Origin: Holtermannia corniformis
Taxonomy: Eukaryota > Basidiomycota > Tremellomycetes > Holtermanniales
Reading direction: 5' to 3'
NCBI GenBank assembly: GCA_001599935.1
Contig: BCIJ01000008.1
Span: forward strand, 440,615-504,614
DNA length: 64,000 nt
Shown one piece after another: positions 32,409-45,846 of this stretch. The notes under the pieces are model-generated. The model was not told the DNA's origin. It made no database searches and was given only the letters and a program-made list of their open reading frames with translations. The position numbers and the translations under genes are program-made. Every line of letters begins with the position of its first letter. The stretch's first letter is position 1.

Positions 32409-34476
32409 ATGGCCACAGCGACAACAACAGCGCGATCGTCCATGACGCTCTCGCACTCGCCTGAGAGTGCTGAAAAGCGCAAAGCTCACAACTTTCCCGG
32501 CTTGGGCACGGCCGAGTCTCCTTATCTTGTTGACTGGGTCGAGGGTGACACGGCCAACCCGTATACCTGGGGCACGGGCAAGAAATGGATCTACACTGTG
32601 GTGATTGCCATCTCTACTCTTTGCGTCGCCTTTGCCTCCAGTTGTGAGTCAAACTGCGCAATCCAAGGAAGTGATTGACGTCGGCAGGCTACTCTGGCGC
32701 AATCACCTACATCCGGCGCCACTTTCTCATCTCGACAGAGGTCGGGATCCTCGGCATCTCCCTCTTTGTCCTCGGCTTTGGACTTGGTCCACTCTTATGG
32801 GCGCCAATCAGTGAAATGTACGGCCGCCGACCTGCCATCATGTTTGCCATTGTACCGTTTGCACTGTTCAACATGGCTGGTGCCGTTGCGCAGAACACGG
32901 CGACGCTGCTCATCTCGCGCTTTTTTGCGGGAGCGTTTGGCTCGAGCTTGATGACGATCCCGGGCGGTGCGCTGAGCGATATCTGGGCGGCGTGAGTGGT
33001 TCGGGAAGGAGGTCGATGACGAGACTGATCTCTGCAGTCATGAGCGTGGTATGGCCACTGCACTCTTCGCCCAGTCAGCCTTCCTCGGCCCCGTGATCGG
33101 TCCTATTGTAGGCGGATACGTCGCGGAGAATGCCGACTGGCGACCAGTGTTCTGGGTCATGGTCAGTTCATCTAGCTCGATTCCGCCACGTTCACTGACA
33201 ATGACCTAGTTTGGCTTTGGCATGGTCATGGCTGTCTTGTGCTTCTTCTTCCTGCCCGAGACCTTTGCGCCAACGCTCGTACGCCGCAAGGCCAAGAAGT
33301 TGCAAGAGGAAGCGAACGCGGCCGGCACCGGTGAACACTTTATCGCCAAATACGACGCTCACCGCAAGAAGCCGGCTGAGATGATCAAGCTTGGTCTTGC
33401 TCTGCCCTTCCGCCTGTTGTTTGGCGAGATCATTGTGCTTGCACTCAGCATCTACATCTCGATCGTCTACGGCATCCTGTACCTCTTCTTCACTGCGGTA
33501 AGCCCGTTTCCCTCGCATGGATGACCCTTCTCATGTCCCGCAGTATCCGATCGTGTTCCAGCAGGGTCACCGCTGGTCTGCTGGCAAGGGCGCTCTCCCC
33601 TTCATCGGCATCGGCGTTGGCATGATGATTGCGACCTTGATGACGCCCCTCGGCATGGTCTTCTACCGCCGTGCAGCGGCAAAGGCTGGCCCGGGTCAGC
33701 GAGTGCCACCCGAGGCTCGCCTGCCCATGGCCTGCATTGGCGGATGTCTGCTGCCCATCGGATTGTTCTGTACGTGTCACCTGCTTGTCGATGGGCTACG
33801 CTAATGCTCATACAGGGTTTGCGTGGACTTCACCCTCGAACATTCACTGGATCGCACCGACCCTTGCTGGCGTGCCCTTTGGCTGTGGTACGTGTTTGTG
33901 CGCCACTTGATCGACTCAGCAGCTCATCCACGCAGGAATGGTGCTTGTTTTCACCTCGGTCATCTCCTACTTGATCGACTCCTACCTGCTCTATGCCGCT
34001 AGCGCATTGGCTGCCAACACCTTGCTGCGATCGATCATTGGCGGTATGTCTCTTGCAGGCCGCAAGTCGCGCGGCTGATCTGGGTGTAGCCGTCTTCCCT
34101 CTGTTCAGCGTCCAAATGTACACCAACCTAGGTCTCGAATGGGCCGGCTCACGTACGTTACGTGACGTGTTCTGACGCAGGTGATTGACCATCCGCAGTC
34201 CTTGCCTTCTTGTCTTTGGCTTGCGCACCCATGCCCTTCCTCTTCTACATTTACGGTCCCAACCTGCGTGCTCGCTCCAAGTTTGCCCCTTCATTCCCTT
34301 CGGCCGCTCCTGCCGCTACACCCGCTGCCGATGCGCCCACCACCGAAGCTCAGCTCGAGCGCAAAGTGTCAGTCAAGGTCCCGCAACCTACCGAGGAGGA
34401 TGTGCTCGAGCCAGAGTACGCTTCTGATGCAGGCGAGCACCCGCAAGACCGACGAGCGACTCAGAGCGCTGTCTAA
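32409..34476 (+). CDS. Major facilitator superfamily transporter (DHA1, polyamine/drug type)
   Basis: A twelve-helix proton antiporter of the fungal Tpo/Flr-like class. Signs: DWVEGDTANPYTWGTGKKW before helix 1, LGPLLWAPISEMYGRRPA (the loop 2-3 motif), LLISRFFAGAFGSSLMTIPGGALSDIW, FLGPVIGPIVGGYV (antiporter motif C), DWRPVFWVMFGF, FFFLPETFAPTLVRRKAKKL in the central loop, FGEIIVLALSIYISIVYGILYLFF, and AASALAANTLLRSIIGAVFPLF. Charged tails lie at both ends. Substrate cannot be read from sequence. About eight short introns; ATG 32409 follows a TATA box closely. The gap before it (31876-32408) holds only regulatory-looking sequence. Confidence 0.92.
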
Positions 34477-34641
34477 GCAGGGCATGGACGGACATTAGTT
34501 TGCATTATAGAGATTAGACGGCCTATAGTGATGAGATCTTAATATCAATTAGGTTATTTTTGTAGTTACATTTTGTAATGGAACCAAATGTTGCCGATCG
34601 ACCTGCTTTGGTCGTCTGCACGGTGACTACAGCCGACGTCC

Positions 34642-35745
34642 ATGTCGGACTCGTTCGAGCTTCGTCTCAAGTTTCTACAGCAGCTCAAGACACTCAACGC
34701 CTCGCAGCCGTCGATTCAGAAGCTGGTGGGCTTTTGCGTCAAGCATGGCGCTCAGTGCGGTGAAGACTTGTGGGAGTGCGTGCTCGAGCAGACGCAGCAG
34801 GTATGTTGGCTCCTTTGAACTCGGTTCACCTAGCTGATGCCGATGCTAGGGCTCGTTGAACACTCGAATCAACATATTGTACTTTCTCGACTCGCTCTGC
34901 GAGATCTCGAGCACTGTTGGACCGCCTGATGCCCCGTATTTGAAGCTGGTTGCTAGGGATCTGGCCCTCGTCGTGAACAATGTCGTACCGGACAACAGGG
35001 AAGGCGTGCTCAATCTGATGAGCGCCAAACAGGTGAGATCTGCCATCAACCGAGAAAGGGCGCTCTCATACGGTCAGATTCTGGACAGTTGGCGAATGAG
35101 GCGGGTGATAGACCCTGCGATCATCGATGCGGTAATAGCGGGGTTGGAGAGCAGACGGACATCGTGAGTAGATTGCATGCACTGTACGATAGTCCTGACA
35201 TGAAGGCAGGCACCACGAGGAGAAGCCGAAGGCAGGCAGCCGGAAACGAGGCGTAGAGTCCTTTTCCCGCGCCGACATTCTCAAACGAATGGAAGAGGAC
35301 CGAGAGCGAGTGGGTGACTCTGATGTGTTACTGTGCGTATACTGACGTCGATCAGCACAAACGCCTGCGCGAGCGGATATGGCTGCTGCCAATACCATCT
35401 CTCGCCGCCACAGCACCCGGTAAACCCACTCAACTTGGTAATCTCAGTCATTCGGCTCGACCTTCCCCACAGTCCCCCTTCACCCCGAAATCACCCTCGC
35501 AGAGAGAGATGCCGCCTCCGACGGTGACACCTGGCAGTGGTCGCCAGAGCTCGCCGCCTCCAGCTGTGTCAGCGCTCGACATCGAGTTCGAGCAGGCTTG
35601 GGAAACAACGAGTGACTTCAACGAGGATGATGTGGAGCGAATAGCGCGGTAAGTGACCCCTACCTGCCTGTACAGGAGCTGATCTACTGGCAGCGAGAAC
35701 GACCTTGCCGATCTATCGTTGCCTCGACCCGTTTGGTCAGCCTAA
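34642..35745 (+). CDS. CTK3: CTD kinase I gamma subunit (Ctk3)
   Basis: Ctk3 is part of the CTDK-I kinase that phosphorylates Ser2 of the RNA polymerase II C-terminal domain. The N-terminal CID-like helical domain is clear: MSDSFELRLKFLQQLKTLNA, SIQKLVGFCVKHGAQCGEDLWECVLEQTQQ, then SLNTRINILYFLDSLCE and APYLKLVARDLALVVNNVVP. The C-terminal part has ILDSWRMRRVIDPAIIDAVI, SRADILKRMEEDRERHKRLRERIW and a terminal acidic segment (EQAWETTSDFNEDDVERIAREND) as in the CTK3 C-terminal domain, ending LSLPRPVWSA. Introns are short. It lies 165 nt after the MFS gene and converges with NAA25, 100 nt between stops. Confidence 0.85.
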
Positions 35746-35845
35746 AGTCTTCACCTCTCGCCTCGTTAGCATTGCACGCATCTCTAGCATAGCAATGTCC
35801 ATGTTGTACCATGCATGCAGGAATCTACCCTGCTTCACTGCTTCT

Positions 35846-38800
35846 TCATAAATTTGCGCAAGGCGGTCCAGCCACTTTGCCGGGCCGCAAGCACTTTGCG
35901 TCTAACGTCATCAATCGGCACCTGTCCAATATCAGCTCGAATGATCCGGGCCGTCTGAAACGACCGACCTCTGCAAGCAACGGCTCTGCGGTCGTTACCG
36001 GGCCCTCGCGCTCATCAATATCTTTCATGGCCTCTAATACGCTTGCGTCATAGGTCCTTTTGGCTTCGCGTAGTTCAGCATGCAGCTGGGTAACGTCAGA
36101 AGAGTGCAGAACAATGACAAAAGCAACGCACCGCCGCAGCTACGGCCTGCACCTTTTTCGGCTTGCCCTTTGATCGGCTCGCCTCGGTGCCGACAATCAA
36201 GATAGCAAGAGCGCTCCTGAGCTAATAATCGTCAGGAACTGCAAGCTCAGTGACAGCGCCAACCGACCTCGATGATCCTGCAGCCGATTCGCAGTCGATC
36301 AAGGGGTTCCGCGTTGGTCAAAGCCTCAATCAAAGCTGTCAAGCCTGTCAGACCGTCGCTCGACCTTGACAAACCAGCCTACCGTCCACATGTGGCTGCA
36401 GAGGCAGCTTTTCGTCTTCGTCTGCGACTGGCTCGGCCTCGGCGCCCGCTATCCGCCTGTGCACATAGCTCGCCATGTCTTGCACAGCATTCAACACCGC
36501 GACTTCTTCAGCCGAGGCACCAGCTTCCGTCGTCGACTGTCAAGTCAGCCTGGACACTAGTGTCGTCAAAGTGACCCACCCGTAAGACCGGCGCCTCGTC
36601 CTGCAGCAGTACAGCCTGGAGCTGTTTCCACATCTCCACATTCGCAACGACGCCGGCAGGCGATTGTGGCGCGTACGGCTCGGTCAACGTCTGGAGCTTG
36701 CAATCTGCTGGACCCAATTTGGGCATCAAGTCCCAATCCCGTGTGTCCTTGACGGTCCGGACGGCATCTGCGGCGCTGTCAGCCGTTATACAACGTGAAT
36801 CGATCCCAGTTCAGTACTCACCGGCTGACGGCAACTTGGTATCAAAGTCGGCCAGGGTCGCAAGCATCCCTCGGGGATTGGTCATGGCGTCAATCTCGAG
36901 ATCTTCCAGTACACCTTGTGCATCGGACACCGAAGACTCCAACGAGCGTCGTAGCTCCACCAGCCCTCCAATCTACAGGTCAACACCTCAGCCAATGCAC
37001 CGCCCAACCAGCCGAGAACGACAAGCACGCACCTTGGAATAGCTCTCCTGCTCAAAGCACGTCTTGATTGACTCGGTGAGCTATAATCATGTCAGCTCAC
37101 GTACCCTGCCAGCCGTCTTGAGACCTACACCAACAAGCGATCGCATCCTGACACCAATTGCGTTCGCGACCTTTGCCTGTAGCACACGCTGGCAGCCGGC
37201 AAGGTAACTTTCAGCCCCACCGCGTTCGACAAAGATGTGTAGAATGGTGTTGAGTTGGACTTCGGTCAATTTGAGCGCTTCGAGATGCGGGAGTGCAAGA
37301 GCCATTGCGCCTGTCGACGTCAGTGCTGCCGCCGTAGACCGGGCAAATGGCTACGTACCGAGATAGCGGTATAGCCTGATTAGGATGAAGCGCGCGTATG
37401 GGTTTGCGGGGCTCTTGATCACTGTGTACTCCAAGCATGCCACAGCTTGCAGCAAGCGAGTCTCCTTGGGAATAGCTGTGATCATTAGTGATTGCACACG
37501 AGCGCGCTCGCACGCTTATCCACCTGGATCTACCACCGCCAAGACCTCAAACACGGCCACGAACGCAGCGTGATCGGCCGGCTGTACATCGTCCTTCCCA
37601 AGGTGCTCGCCTCGATCGTGTCAGCTGTAGCGCAAGCAGCTTACATGCGACACACCATATTTGATCCCCGAAGTGTACAACGCCCAGTGCAGCTCGGCAT
37701 GCCCGAGTGTGATTTGCTCCTTTGGCCGCCGAGCTACAAGCAAGCACTCGTAGCTCAATAGCCGGCTGAACGTCACCTTATCGTCCTGTATGATTGTCAG
37801 CCTGCTTTCCAGTCGATGGCGCAGGTTCAGGCGCAGACACGCACATGGTCGCGATTGATCGTCAAGCGCATCATCTCAATTGCCTCGTCAAACCGCTCGC
37901 GCGGGATTACCCCGTCGAGCTCATCAAACGCTGTCGTCTTGGATCCCCAGGCGTCCCAGTAGCGTTCGATCCATTCCAGCCATTCCTGAGGGTCTGCAAT
38001 GGCCTCGTTGGAGGCCCGTGCGTGGAGCTCGAGGAGCGCGAGGAGGGGAGCTCGTTCGCGAGTGCCGTATTTGGCTTCGATGTCGAGGAGGAGGGTACGG
38101 GTTGCATCGAGCAGTGGGTGGGTGGATGGATTTCCGGCGGCTTTGAGGATGTGGGCCAGGCAGTCTGTCAAGTGGTTGTAGTAGGCAAAGTTGCGCTCGC
38201 TACCGGATTCCCTTTTCAGCCGCAGACGGCGAGGACGTAGCATTATAGCACTCACGGGTTCTCGCCATCGCCTTCGACTATGGTCTTTGTCCACTCCCAT
38301 TCCTCGCGCCATCCAGCCCATTCGCCCTGACTCCCATCACGCTGAGCCTCGATCCGCTCCCCTACCTCTGTCACGAACTTGATGCGATGCCATAAGCGCA
38401 TCAAGCTCCCAGCCTGTGCCTGTTCTTTCAGACGCTCCCACGCAGCCTCAGGCTGGCCGTCAGCCAGCAGGACATGGACCTGGAGCCACAACGTATCGAC
38501 TGGGGCGTACGTTGGCTGGGGGTAGTATGACGCGGATTGGTTGATGAAGTGGATTGCTAGCAACATTGACTTTGGCGGGGCCGGGGGTGGGAAGGGGACG
38601 TCGGCGCTAGGCAGGGTGTGGAACTGGGTCAGAGTTGGTCAGCGTTCTTGTTGCAGGTTGTCAAGGGACGCACCTCGACAAGGTGGCAGAATGCAGCCCA
38701 GCGCGCAAGTTTGGCGTTCTGTGCAGCGTTTGCGAGCTTACGCGAGCTCTGCAAGATGAGATCAGCATCGTCAATGCCGTTCATCTCGTTGACACTGACC

Positions 38801-39349
38801 AACATCATGGCTTTGGTATTCCAGCACGCCACGGCCGCCTGCAGGACAATTTCACCCAGCTCGAGCCGTTTCGGTCGTGCATCCCACATCTCCTGATACA
38901 TTTCCTGCACGAGGTCGTCTATGCTCCATCAGCTCGCTCGGTGTCCACCGACCTGGCCCAACGTACGCCTGCGCATGTTACGATACGCAAATGCCAGAGA
39001 GTACGCAGAAACTTCATTAAACGGCTTGTGTTTCTTTGCGACATCGACTGCGGCCCAGATGTCCTCTTCTGGCGCTTCCATACGTTCGAGGCAAACGACC
39101 TTGAGGCACTGTCGAGGTCGATCAGTGACATTTCCGTGTGCGTGGTCCGACCGACCAGAGCGAGCTGGGAGCGCGGCGTCTTCTTCAGATAGCGAGTGAC
39201 TTCGGCCAAGGCCTGCTTGTACCGCCTGGCGTCAATGTCATCTGGCATCGGCGTCAGCTTGCGCTCGGACCATCTCGGAGTGTTTGAGCGTGGTTTCGAG
39301 TGGACTGACCGTACACGCGCTGGAGCTTGCGCTGCTCGTCTTGCGTCAT
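35846..39349 (-). CDS. NAA25: NatB auxiliary subunit (Naa25/Mdm20)
   Basis: The auxiliary, ribosome-binding TPR subunit of the NatB N-terminal acetyltransferase, which modifies Met-Asp/Glu/Asn/Gln starts. ATG 39349 gives MTQDEQRKLQRVYDDIDARRYKQALAEVTRYLKK joined over an intron to LKVVCLERM, a TPR opening. Further helical repeats follow (AYSLAFAYRNMRR, EMYQEMWDARPKRLELGEIV, KLARWAAFCHLVE, ILLAIH-like SMLLAIHFINQSASYY). The conserved centre shows FAYYNHLTDCLAHILKAAGN, RERAPLLALLELHAR and RYWDAWGSKTTAFDELDGV, the pattern I know from Naa25. Then DTRDWDLMPKLGPAD near the end. At least ten introns. The last exon boundary is less certain than the rest. Confidence 0.78.
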
Positions 39350-39766
39350 GGCGACTGACGCTCTGGCCGTGCTATGCGTTCTCAACTTGAACTAGACGAT
39401 GGCACTGGAGATGAGAAGCACCAGACAATGTCCTGGTTGCGACAGGGTGGAACGGGATCACGTGAAAGTCGGATCGTGAAGCGGTAGTGGTTTGACAGAC
39501 GAGTAACAGTATCGAGCGAGAGTCTGAGAGCACTGTACAGGATCTCATCGTCCTCTGGGACCGTCTCGGCACCAAAGGGTAAGGCATTAGAGACGACGAG
39601 GCGGCAAAGAGGACGAGAGGACGTTAAAGTCGATTCTGCCACATTGCTTTACGTAATCCGTGCTCGCGTGGCATTCGTCTTGTTGCATCGTCACCACCGA
39701 CACTCGGCCTCTCGACTTGAGATTGCGCACCCAGTGTCATCGTTGGAGGCGTCTCAACTCGACAGG

Positions 39767-42700
39767 ATGACGCGCAAGATTGCACGCTTCGTGCTCTTGC
39801 TGGCCCTGCCATTCCTCGTCGTGGCCGTCGACGGAAGCGGAGCGGCCCAAGCGGTCTCGGTGAGTGAAAGGGACTGTAATGACTGTGCTCGGCGGCATGG
39901 CTGACGGTAGAAGCAGAACTCTGCTCATGACAACCATGATGGTACTTGATACGACCAAGCTAACAATGGTAATGACTGATCCATGCGCAGTGTGTCGAGC
40001 ACACTCCCAAGCGCTCGAGCTCCTCGCCCAACTCCAACCCAAGCCTCACGCACACCTCACCAAATCATCAATCACACCGTTTGCAGGCCAGTCATGGGGC
40101 GAAGGCTTTGGATGGAACTCAAACGTCCGTCCTCGCCACCCCACAGACCCACACAGCTAAAGCGCTACCAGGGTCCCATCTCCACATCGCTCAGGATCCT
40201 TCCCAAGCTCATCAACACCATCATACACCCATTCACACAGCTGCCGGGTCTCGCAAGACTCTTGCCTAGTGTGGGCAGAGATGGACCGGGTGGCATCGAT
40301 CATGCACGCAAGATTGATAGATTGCGTGTCTTGTTGCGCACGGCAATGGAACAGGGTTGCGTGGAAGCGTATGGGACGCTTGGGATGCTGCAACTCGTGC
40401 GTCGCGATAGCTCAGGCATAAGCTGCCTCGCAGGCTAATGCGTCTCTAGATCCCTCTCCAAGGTTTCAAGCAGGATCTCGCGGGAGCCTACGAGTCCTTC
40501 AAAGTACGTGACGTGCTTGATCCAGGCGCAATGCCGCTGACACCTGGCAGATGTCGACCGAGCTCTCGGCCAACTCGACCGCTCAGTTCATGACCGGTTT
40601 CTTCCATGCATCGGGCCTCGGTGGCGTTCAGCGAGATCAAGCCAAGGTGAGCTGGTATGCTTTCATGTGGGGAAAAGGCCAACAACGCCATATTGCAGGC
40701 CCTACTCCACTATACATTTGCAGCCCTGCAAGGTGACGCGCAAGCCGAGATGGCGTTGGGCTATCGGCACTGGGCAGGGATCGGCACGATCGAGGTGGGT
40801 GAATGTGTCAGTAGACGCGGATGACTGCTCACATTAGCAGAGCTGTCAAGTTGCGCTAGACGACTACGAGTCTGCGGCGGAAAAGGGTACATATCTGCCA
40901 AGTTCCTCGGTGTTCTCGATCTGACAGACCTCAGCATACGCCTACTTTCTCACTGGTCCACCGGGAGGCCGCTCTCTCCCACTGACACCAAGCCGGCTCT
41001 CCGACCGCTCAGGCGGTGTATATGGCGCCCACGCATCCTGGGCCAGTACCGGTGCCAACGCCGGTCATGCGGCCGTCAAAGCGTCCCACTCTCGCGCCCG
41101 CGGTGAAACCGAAGCCGAGTTTCTCGAGTTCTACCAATACCAATCCGATCGCGACGACCACGTCTTCACCGTCCGCCTAGGTCGCCTCTTCTACCTCGGT
41201 AGCGTGTACGCCCACCCGGGCGGGATCGCATCCGGCGCAGAAGCCGTCGGTGCCATCCCGCAATCGTTCGAAAAGGCTCGAGCGTACTTTCTCAAAGCGG
41301 CCCGCGTCCTCTGGCCGGTCGATTACCTTGATGACCGCGCAGGCAGTGTCGCGCCAAAGAGGAAAATGTCAAAGGAGAACGAAGAGTTGATACGGGAACC
41401 GGCGATGGCGGCCGCTGCGTTCTTGGGACGCATGGCGTTGAGGGGTGAGGGCGTCAGGCAGGATTATCACCGTGCGAAGATGTGGTATGAGCGCGCGGTC
41501 GAGTTTGTGTGTTGCCTCCTACCATATCTTGAATCATGGCTGACGCCAACAGGGCGACAAGGAGGCCCAGAATGGCCTTGGGATCATCTACCGGGATGGC
41601 CTGGGTGTCGCGCCAGACCGTCAGAAGGCATTCCATTACTTTCAAGCCGCAGCTGGGCAGGACCTCGCCGAAGCCCAGGTCAACCTCGGTAAGATGCACT
41701 TGGGTAAGTCGGTGCTCGGCAAATGCGCTCAAGCTGACTTTTCATAGAACAAGGCGAGACCGCAGCCGCAGCGGGCTTCTTCCAAGTGGCCATCCGCCAC
41801 GGATCCCCATTCGAAGCTTTCCACCTCTTGGCGTCTATCCACGCCCGCGAAGCTCGTACCCCATCGGCTCAAGGCGGTAGGCCAGGCATGTGCGGTGCTG
41901 CCGTCGCATGGTACAAGATTGTAGCCGAGCGTGGATGCTGGAAACACGACGTGTTGGGCGAGGCCGACCGCGCGTGGGGCCGCGCAGAATACCAAGCGGC
42001 GCTGGCCGGTTGGATGGTGGCCGCGGAAATCGGCTATGAGGTCGCGCAAAACAATGTTGCGTTTGTCTTTGATCAAGGTCCGTTACTGCTCTTTGCGTTG
42101 CTGGCCGAATGCTGATTGCGCGACAGCCGCGACAATCTTTGGCGAGCATTCGCCTTTACCGAGCATGCTGAATGACTCTGCGATGACCGCATTGATTCAC
42201 TGGACGCGCTCGGCTGCGCAAGACAATGTGGACGCCATGGTCAAAGTAGGTGACTACTATTGTGCGTTACCACCTCATCCAGTTCTGGGCAGTGCGCTGA
42301 TGGCTATTGGCAGATAATGGGGTCGGCGTGGACCCGGCCGAAGACCGCTACGACAAGGCTGCAGGCTTCTACCAATCTGCAGCCGATACGTTGGCTAGCG
42401 CCATGGCTTACTGGAACCTCGGGTGGATGTATGAGAACGGTCTTGGTGTTCCTCAGGTTCGCACTGCGGTGCTCGAACAGCTTGCAGAAGACTGACAAAT
42501 TGTTGCAGGATTGGCACCTCGCAAAGCGATTCTATGATTTATCGCTGGAGACCAATACGGAAGCGTACCTGCCCGTCGTGCTGTCTTTGATCAAGCTCTA
42601 TGTGAGAAGGTGTGTCTTCTATCGCTTCAAAAAGCTCTTGACTGACGACCGCAGTTGGTGGATGGAGATTGTCACGGCTGGAGAAAAACCAGGCCTGTCT

Positions 42701-43090
42701 TTGTTCGAGGACCTCGACACGGACAATCCCAGGAGCCTTTTCCAACGCTTCAAGGGACTGTTTGCCGCCAAGCCGCGCTTCCGCGGGTACGAAGATGTCA
42801 ATGAAAACGATGGCGGCCAAGCGGGTGTCGACGAATACGACAGTGAGCAGGCGGCCGAGTGGAGACGGCAGCGCGACGACGACGACTATCAAGATTTCTC
42901 CGAGTCTGGCTGGGCTGCTCGACGAGCGGCAGGCGAGGTGGAGGATGGCGACGACGTGCTCGAGACGGCAATGACGATCGTTGTGGTCGCTGTCATCTTG
43001 GCGTTGGTGTATGTGCGAGGGCGATGGGTCATGCAGCAAGAGGAAAGGCAAGGTCAGGCGCCGCCGGCTCCGCCTGCTGTAGATCGATAA
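39767..43090 (+). CDS. HRD3: ER-associated degradation protein Hrd3/Sel1L
   Basis: The luminal adaptor of the Hrd1 ubiquitin ligase, recruiting misfolded glycoproteins for ERAD. ATG 39767 begins a signal peptide (MTRKIARFVLLLALPFLVVA). Sel1 repeats follow in number: GEGVRQDYHRAKMWYERAVE, DKEAQNGLGIIYRDGLGVA, KAFHYFQAAAGQDLAEAQVNLG, AMVKVGDYYYNGVGVDPAEDRY (joined over an intron), [31 protein letters not shown]. The membrane anchor is close to the end (TMTIVVVAV-type: ETAMTIVVVAVILALVYV), leaving a short cytosolic tail, as in Hrd3. Numerous short introns. It shares a 417-nt divergent promoter region with NAA25. Confidence 0.88.
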
Positions 43091-43133
43091 AGGACGATAC
43101 AATACATGCATTGCAATACTTCAGCTTGAACAG

Positions 43134-45660
43134 CTACATTGGAAGCCTAGCATCTCCTCTTGGCCCATCCCACACAACCGACGGGCGTTTTGGTCGTCTG
43201 CTGTAGACACCACTTCTCCCCACGGGTAGAAGGGACGTGTTGCCATCTGGGAGGGTCAGGACTTCCCAGTGGTAGCGAATCGCCACACGTACGTCTAGCA
43301 CACGCGCCAGAACAGCCCGGCGCTCCGTGATATCTTTTTTCTCCTCTAGCTCGCCAATAGTCTCCTCGAGAAGCCACTGACGAAGCACGAAGCGCGGGTT
43401 CCAGCGGCGAACTTCGGTCTCGCGAATGTCAAGCCAGGTCTCGCCCTCGACGATCGGTCCAAAATCGGCAATATCCTCCGGGGTCTTGCTGACATTGAAT
43501 CCTGCCCAGGCAGCTTGCTCCTCCGGTAGAATGATTCGTTCTCCATACTTGTCTAACCACTGGGCAAGATCGCCAATAGCAGCCTCTCGCTTGTCTTCGT
43601 CGAGATTGATGACCAATGCGAGCAAGAGCTTTTCTGTCGTAGCACCGGGACGGTACCCCGTCACAGCTCGGAAGGACGAGTGGAAATCAAGCTCGTGCTT
43701 TTGGAGTAGCCGTAGGAATGGTCGTACGAGGTTTGTGATATCGTCAGTCTTCGTAGTGAGTAGACCAAGTCGCTGTGGTGGGTGAGCCTTGCTACCTGAA
43801 AGCAAGCAGCCCAACTGACCTTGCGCCACAGCTGTCCAAGCTTGACTTCGTATACCTCCATGAACCGGCCTGACCAACCCTCCATCACTTCCATCCCCTT
43901 GAGCCGCCAAGAGTCTTTGAGCTCGTCCGATGCGTTCGTTGCCCATGCCGCCCCTGGCGCAACTCCGTTCATTGCTTCATATCCAATGACGTGAGAAAGC
44001 GAGTTGACGAGTGCGTTCATGGCAAAGAGGATCATTTGCGGTTGTTTCTGTTGTGGTGTGAGTTATCCGGATAAAGTCGATCGACATCAATGCTGACAGA
44101 ATAGTCATAGCGGCCCTCATCATCCGAGTGATCTGTACCCGTGTCAGATATAACGGCCATCAAATGCAGTGAGGACTGACTGCACACATGCCGCTCGTTA
44201 AAAACGTCCATGAACGCGTATGGTCCATAGTCGATGGTCAGACCAAGAACGGAGACATTGTCCGTGTTGATGACTCCATGCATAAAGCCGTACGCCTGTA
44301 GATGTCAGCGGTACTGTCAGCCAGTGCCACCAACGTCCACACGCACCTGCCAGCCTGCTACCATCTCTGCGTTTCTCCTCAGGCTCTCCTCGACCAGCAC
44401 CTTCGCCCATGGCTGACTCGTCGGAACTCCAAGCTCCGTCGCGGTCCACTCGCCAAGGGCCTTGAGACCCTCCCAGTCCCTCTTATCGCCACCTTCGCCA
44501 TCCTCACCGACCATGCCGAGACCCATCACGAAGAATGCTTGCTCCATGGCTGCCTTTGGCGGGTTAAGGATCTCAAAGTGACCAACCCGGATGAAGGAGG
44601 GCGCCAAGCGCGAAACGATAGAGTTCGGCTCCGGGCCGTGCTCGCGGAGGACAGGCAGAGAAGTCTGCGACGTTGTCAAGATGCACAGTGAGCGCGTTGT
44701 CGCAATTCTCAATGCTGCAACAGCTGGGTTGAGCGCCATCAGCTTTGGACATGCGGCTCCACTGTACAACTTACCTTCGGCGCCAAGAAACTCGCGGACA
44801 CCACTCCGCAGAACCGCTAGCCCATCGGCAGATCTGCTGAATGGCGTGCGCCCGCTGCCCTTTAGCTGGATCTCTTGCTTGCCAGCAGCATCGGAAACCG
44901 TTTCCACTTGGCCACGCTGTCAGCATCTCGATCACCGCGGTGCGGTCAGCTCACATAGCGAGATTGCACGGCCGTCCCCTAGTTGGCCAGCCCAGTGACC
45001 GAATTGATGTCCTATGCAAGACGTCGTTACCCTCCCATTCGGAAGTCGAGAGCCAAACCCACCAGCGTAACGAGTACTCCAAGGTCCATATTCCTCAATA
45101 TCCGGGTGAGCTGCCTCTAAATCTCTTGGCCCCGCGCCCAAACCCTTGTATAGTATTTTGCGTCCCCAAAGAACGTCTAACAATGAATCTCGAGCTTCTT
45201 TCGCTTCGCCATCGACAGCACCAGGCAAGCCTGCACAGAGGTCGACAGCGTCTCCGACATTGAGATGCGGCAAGCATTCATTCAGTGACTTCTGAGCAAT
45301 CCCAAGTAGTTCCGGCTCCCATTCTTGACGCTTTTCTGTCGTTCCGACTTGCAAGCCCTCTGACCCGTTCTCGATCGACAGCTCGTAGAGATCAAGCACC
45401 TCTTCGACACCCGGCGGGGATTCGCTCTTCCAATCGCTGGGAGCTCTATAAGGAAATGGCAGAGGCAGAGGGTTCACCCGAGCCCAGATGCCTGCCCCGG
45501 CCTTCGATGGGAAGATCTTGGACCGCCGTTGGTGTGACGAGAGTGGAGGTAGTGTGATGCGAGGAAGTTGCGATTGAAGGCGGCGAGAAGGAGGTGGCAA
45601 CGGAAGTCGATGTATAGGATACTTGGCCATGGTAGGATGTTCTCCAACCTGGGCCGTCAT
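43134..45660 (-). CDS. Protein adenylyltransferase SelO (YdiU/Fmp40 family)
   Basis: A pseudokinase-fold enzyme that AMPylates mitochondrial redox proteins. After splicing: YAG joined to [86 protein letters not shown] (metal-binding Asn and Asp), [12 protein letters not shown], and [16 protein letters not shown] 45660 gives an N-terminus rich in Arg and Pro ([20 protein letters not shown] after a few residues) that could target mitochondria. The frame ends [10 protein letters not shown], without the C-terminal Cys/Ser-rich ending usual in SelO. Introns are about 50 nt. It converges with HRD3, with 43 nt between stops. Confidence 0.88.
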
Positions 45661-45846
45661 GGATGCTGGCGAGACAAGATCACCTACTCGTCATGGCGGG
45701 TGGCAGCTACGCTAGCACTTCGCTAGCGGGTCTCTAACAGGTGACACCTACACCAGGAGACCTGCACAGCGATACACATATATTCTAAGAGTCAACCTGA
45801 CGCAGACGCTGGGCTCTTCATTCGCACTCACCAAGGCTGGGTGGCG

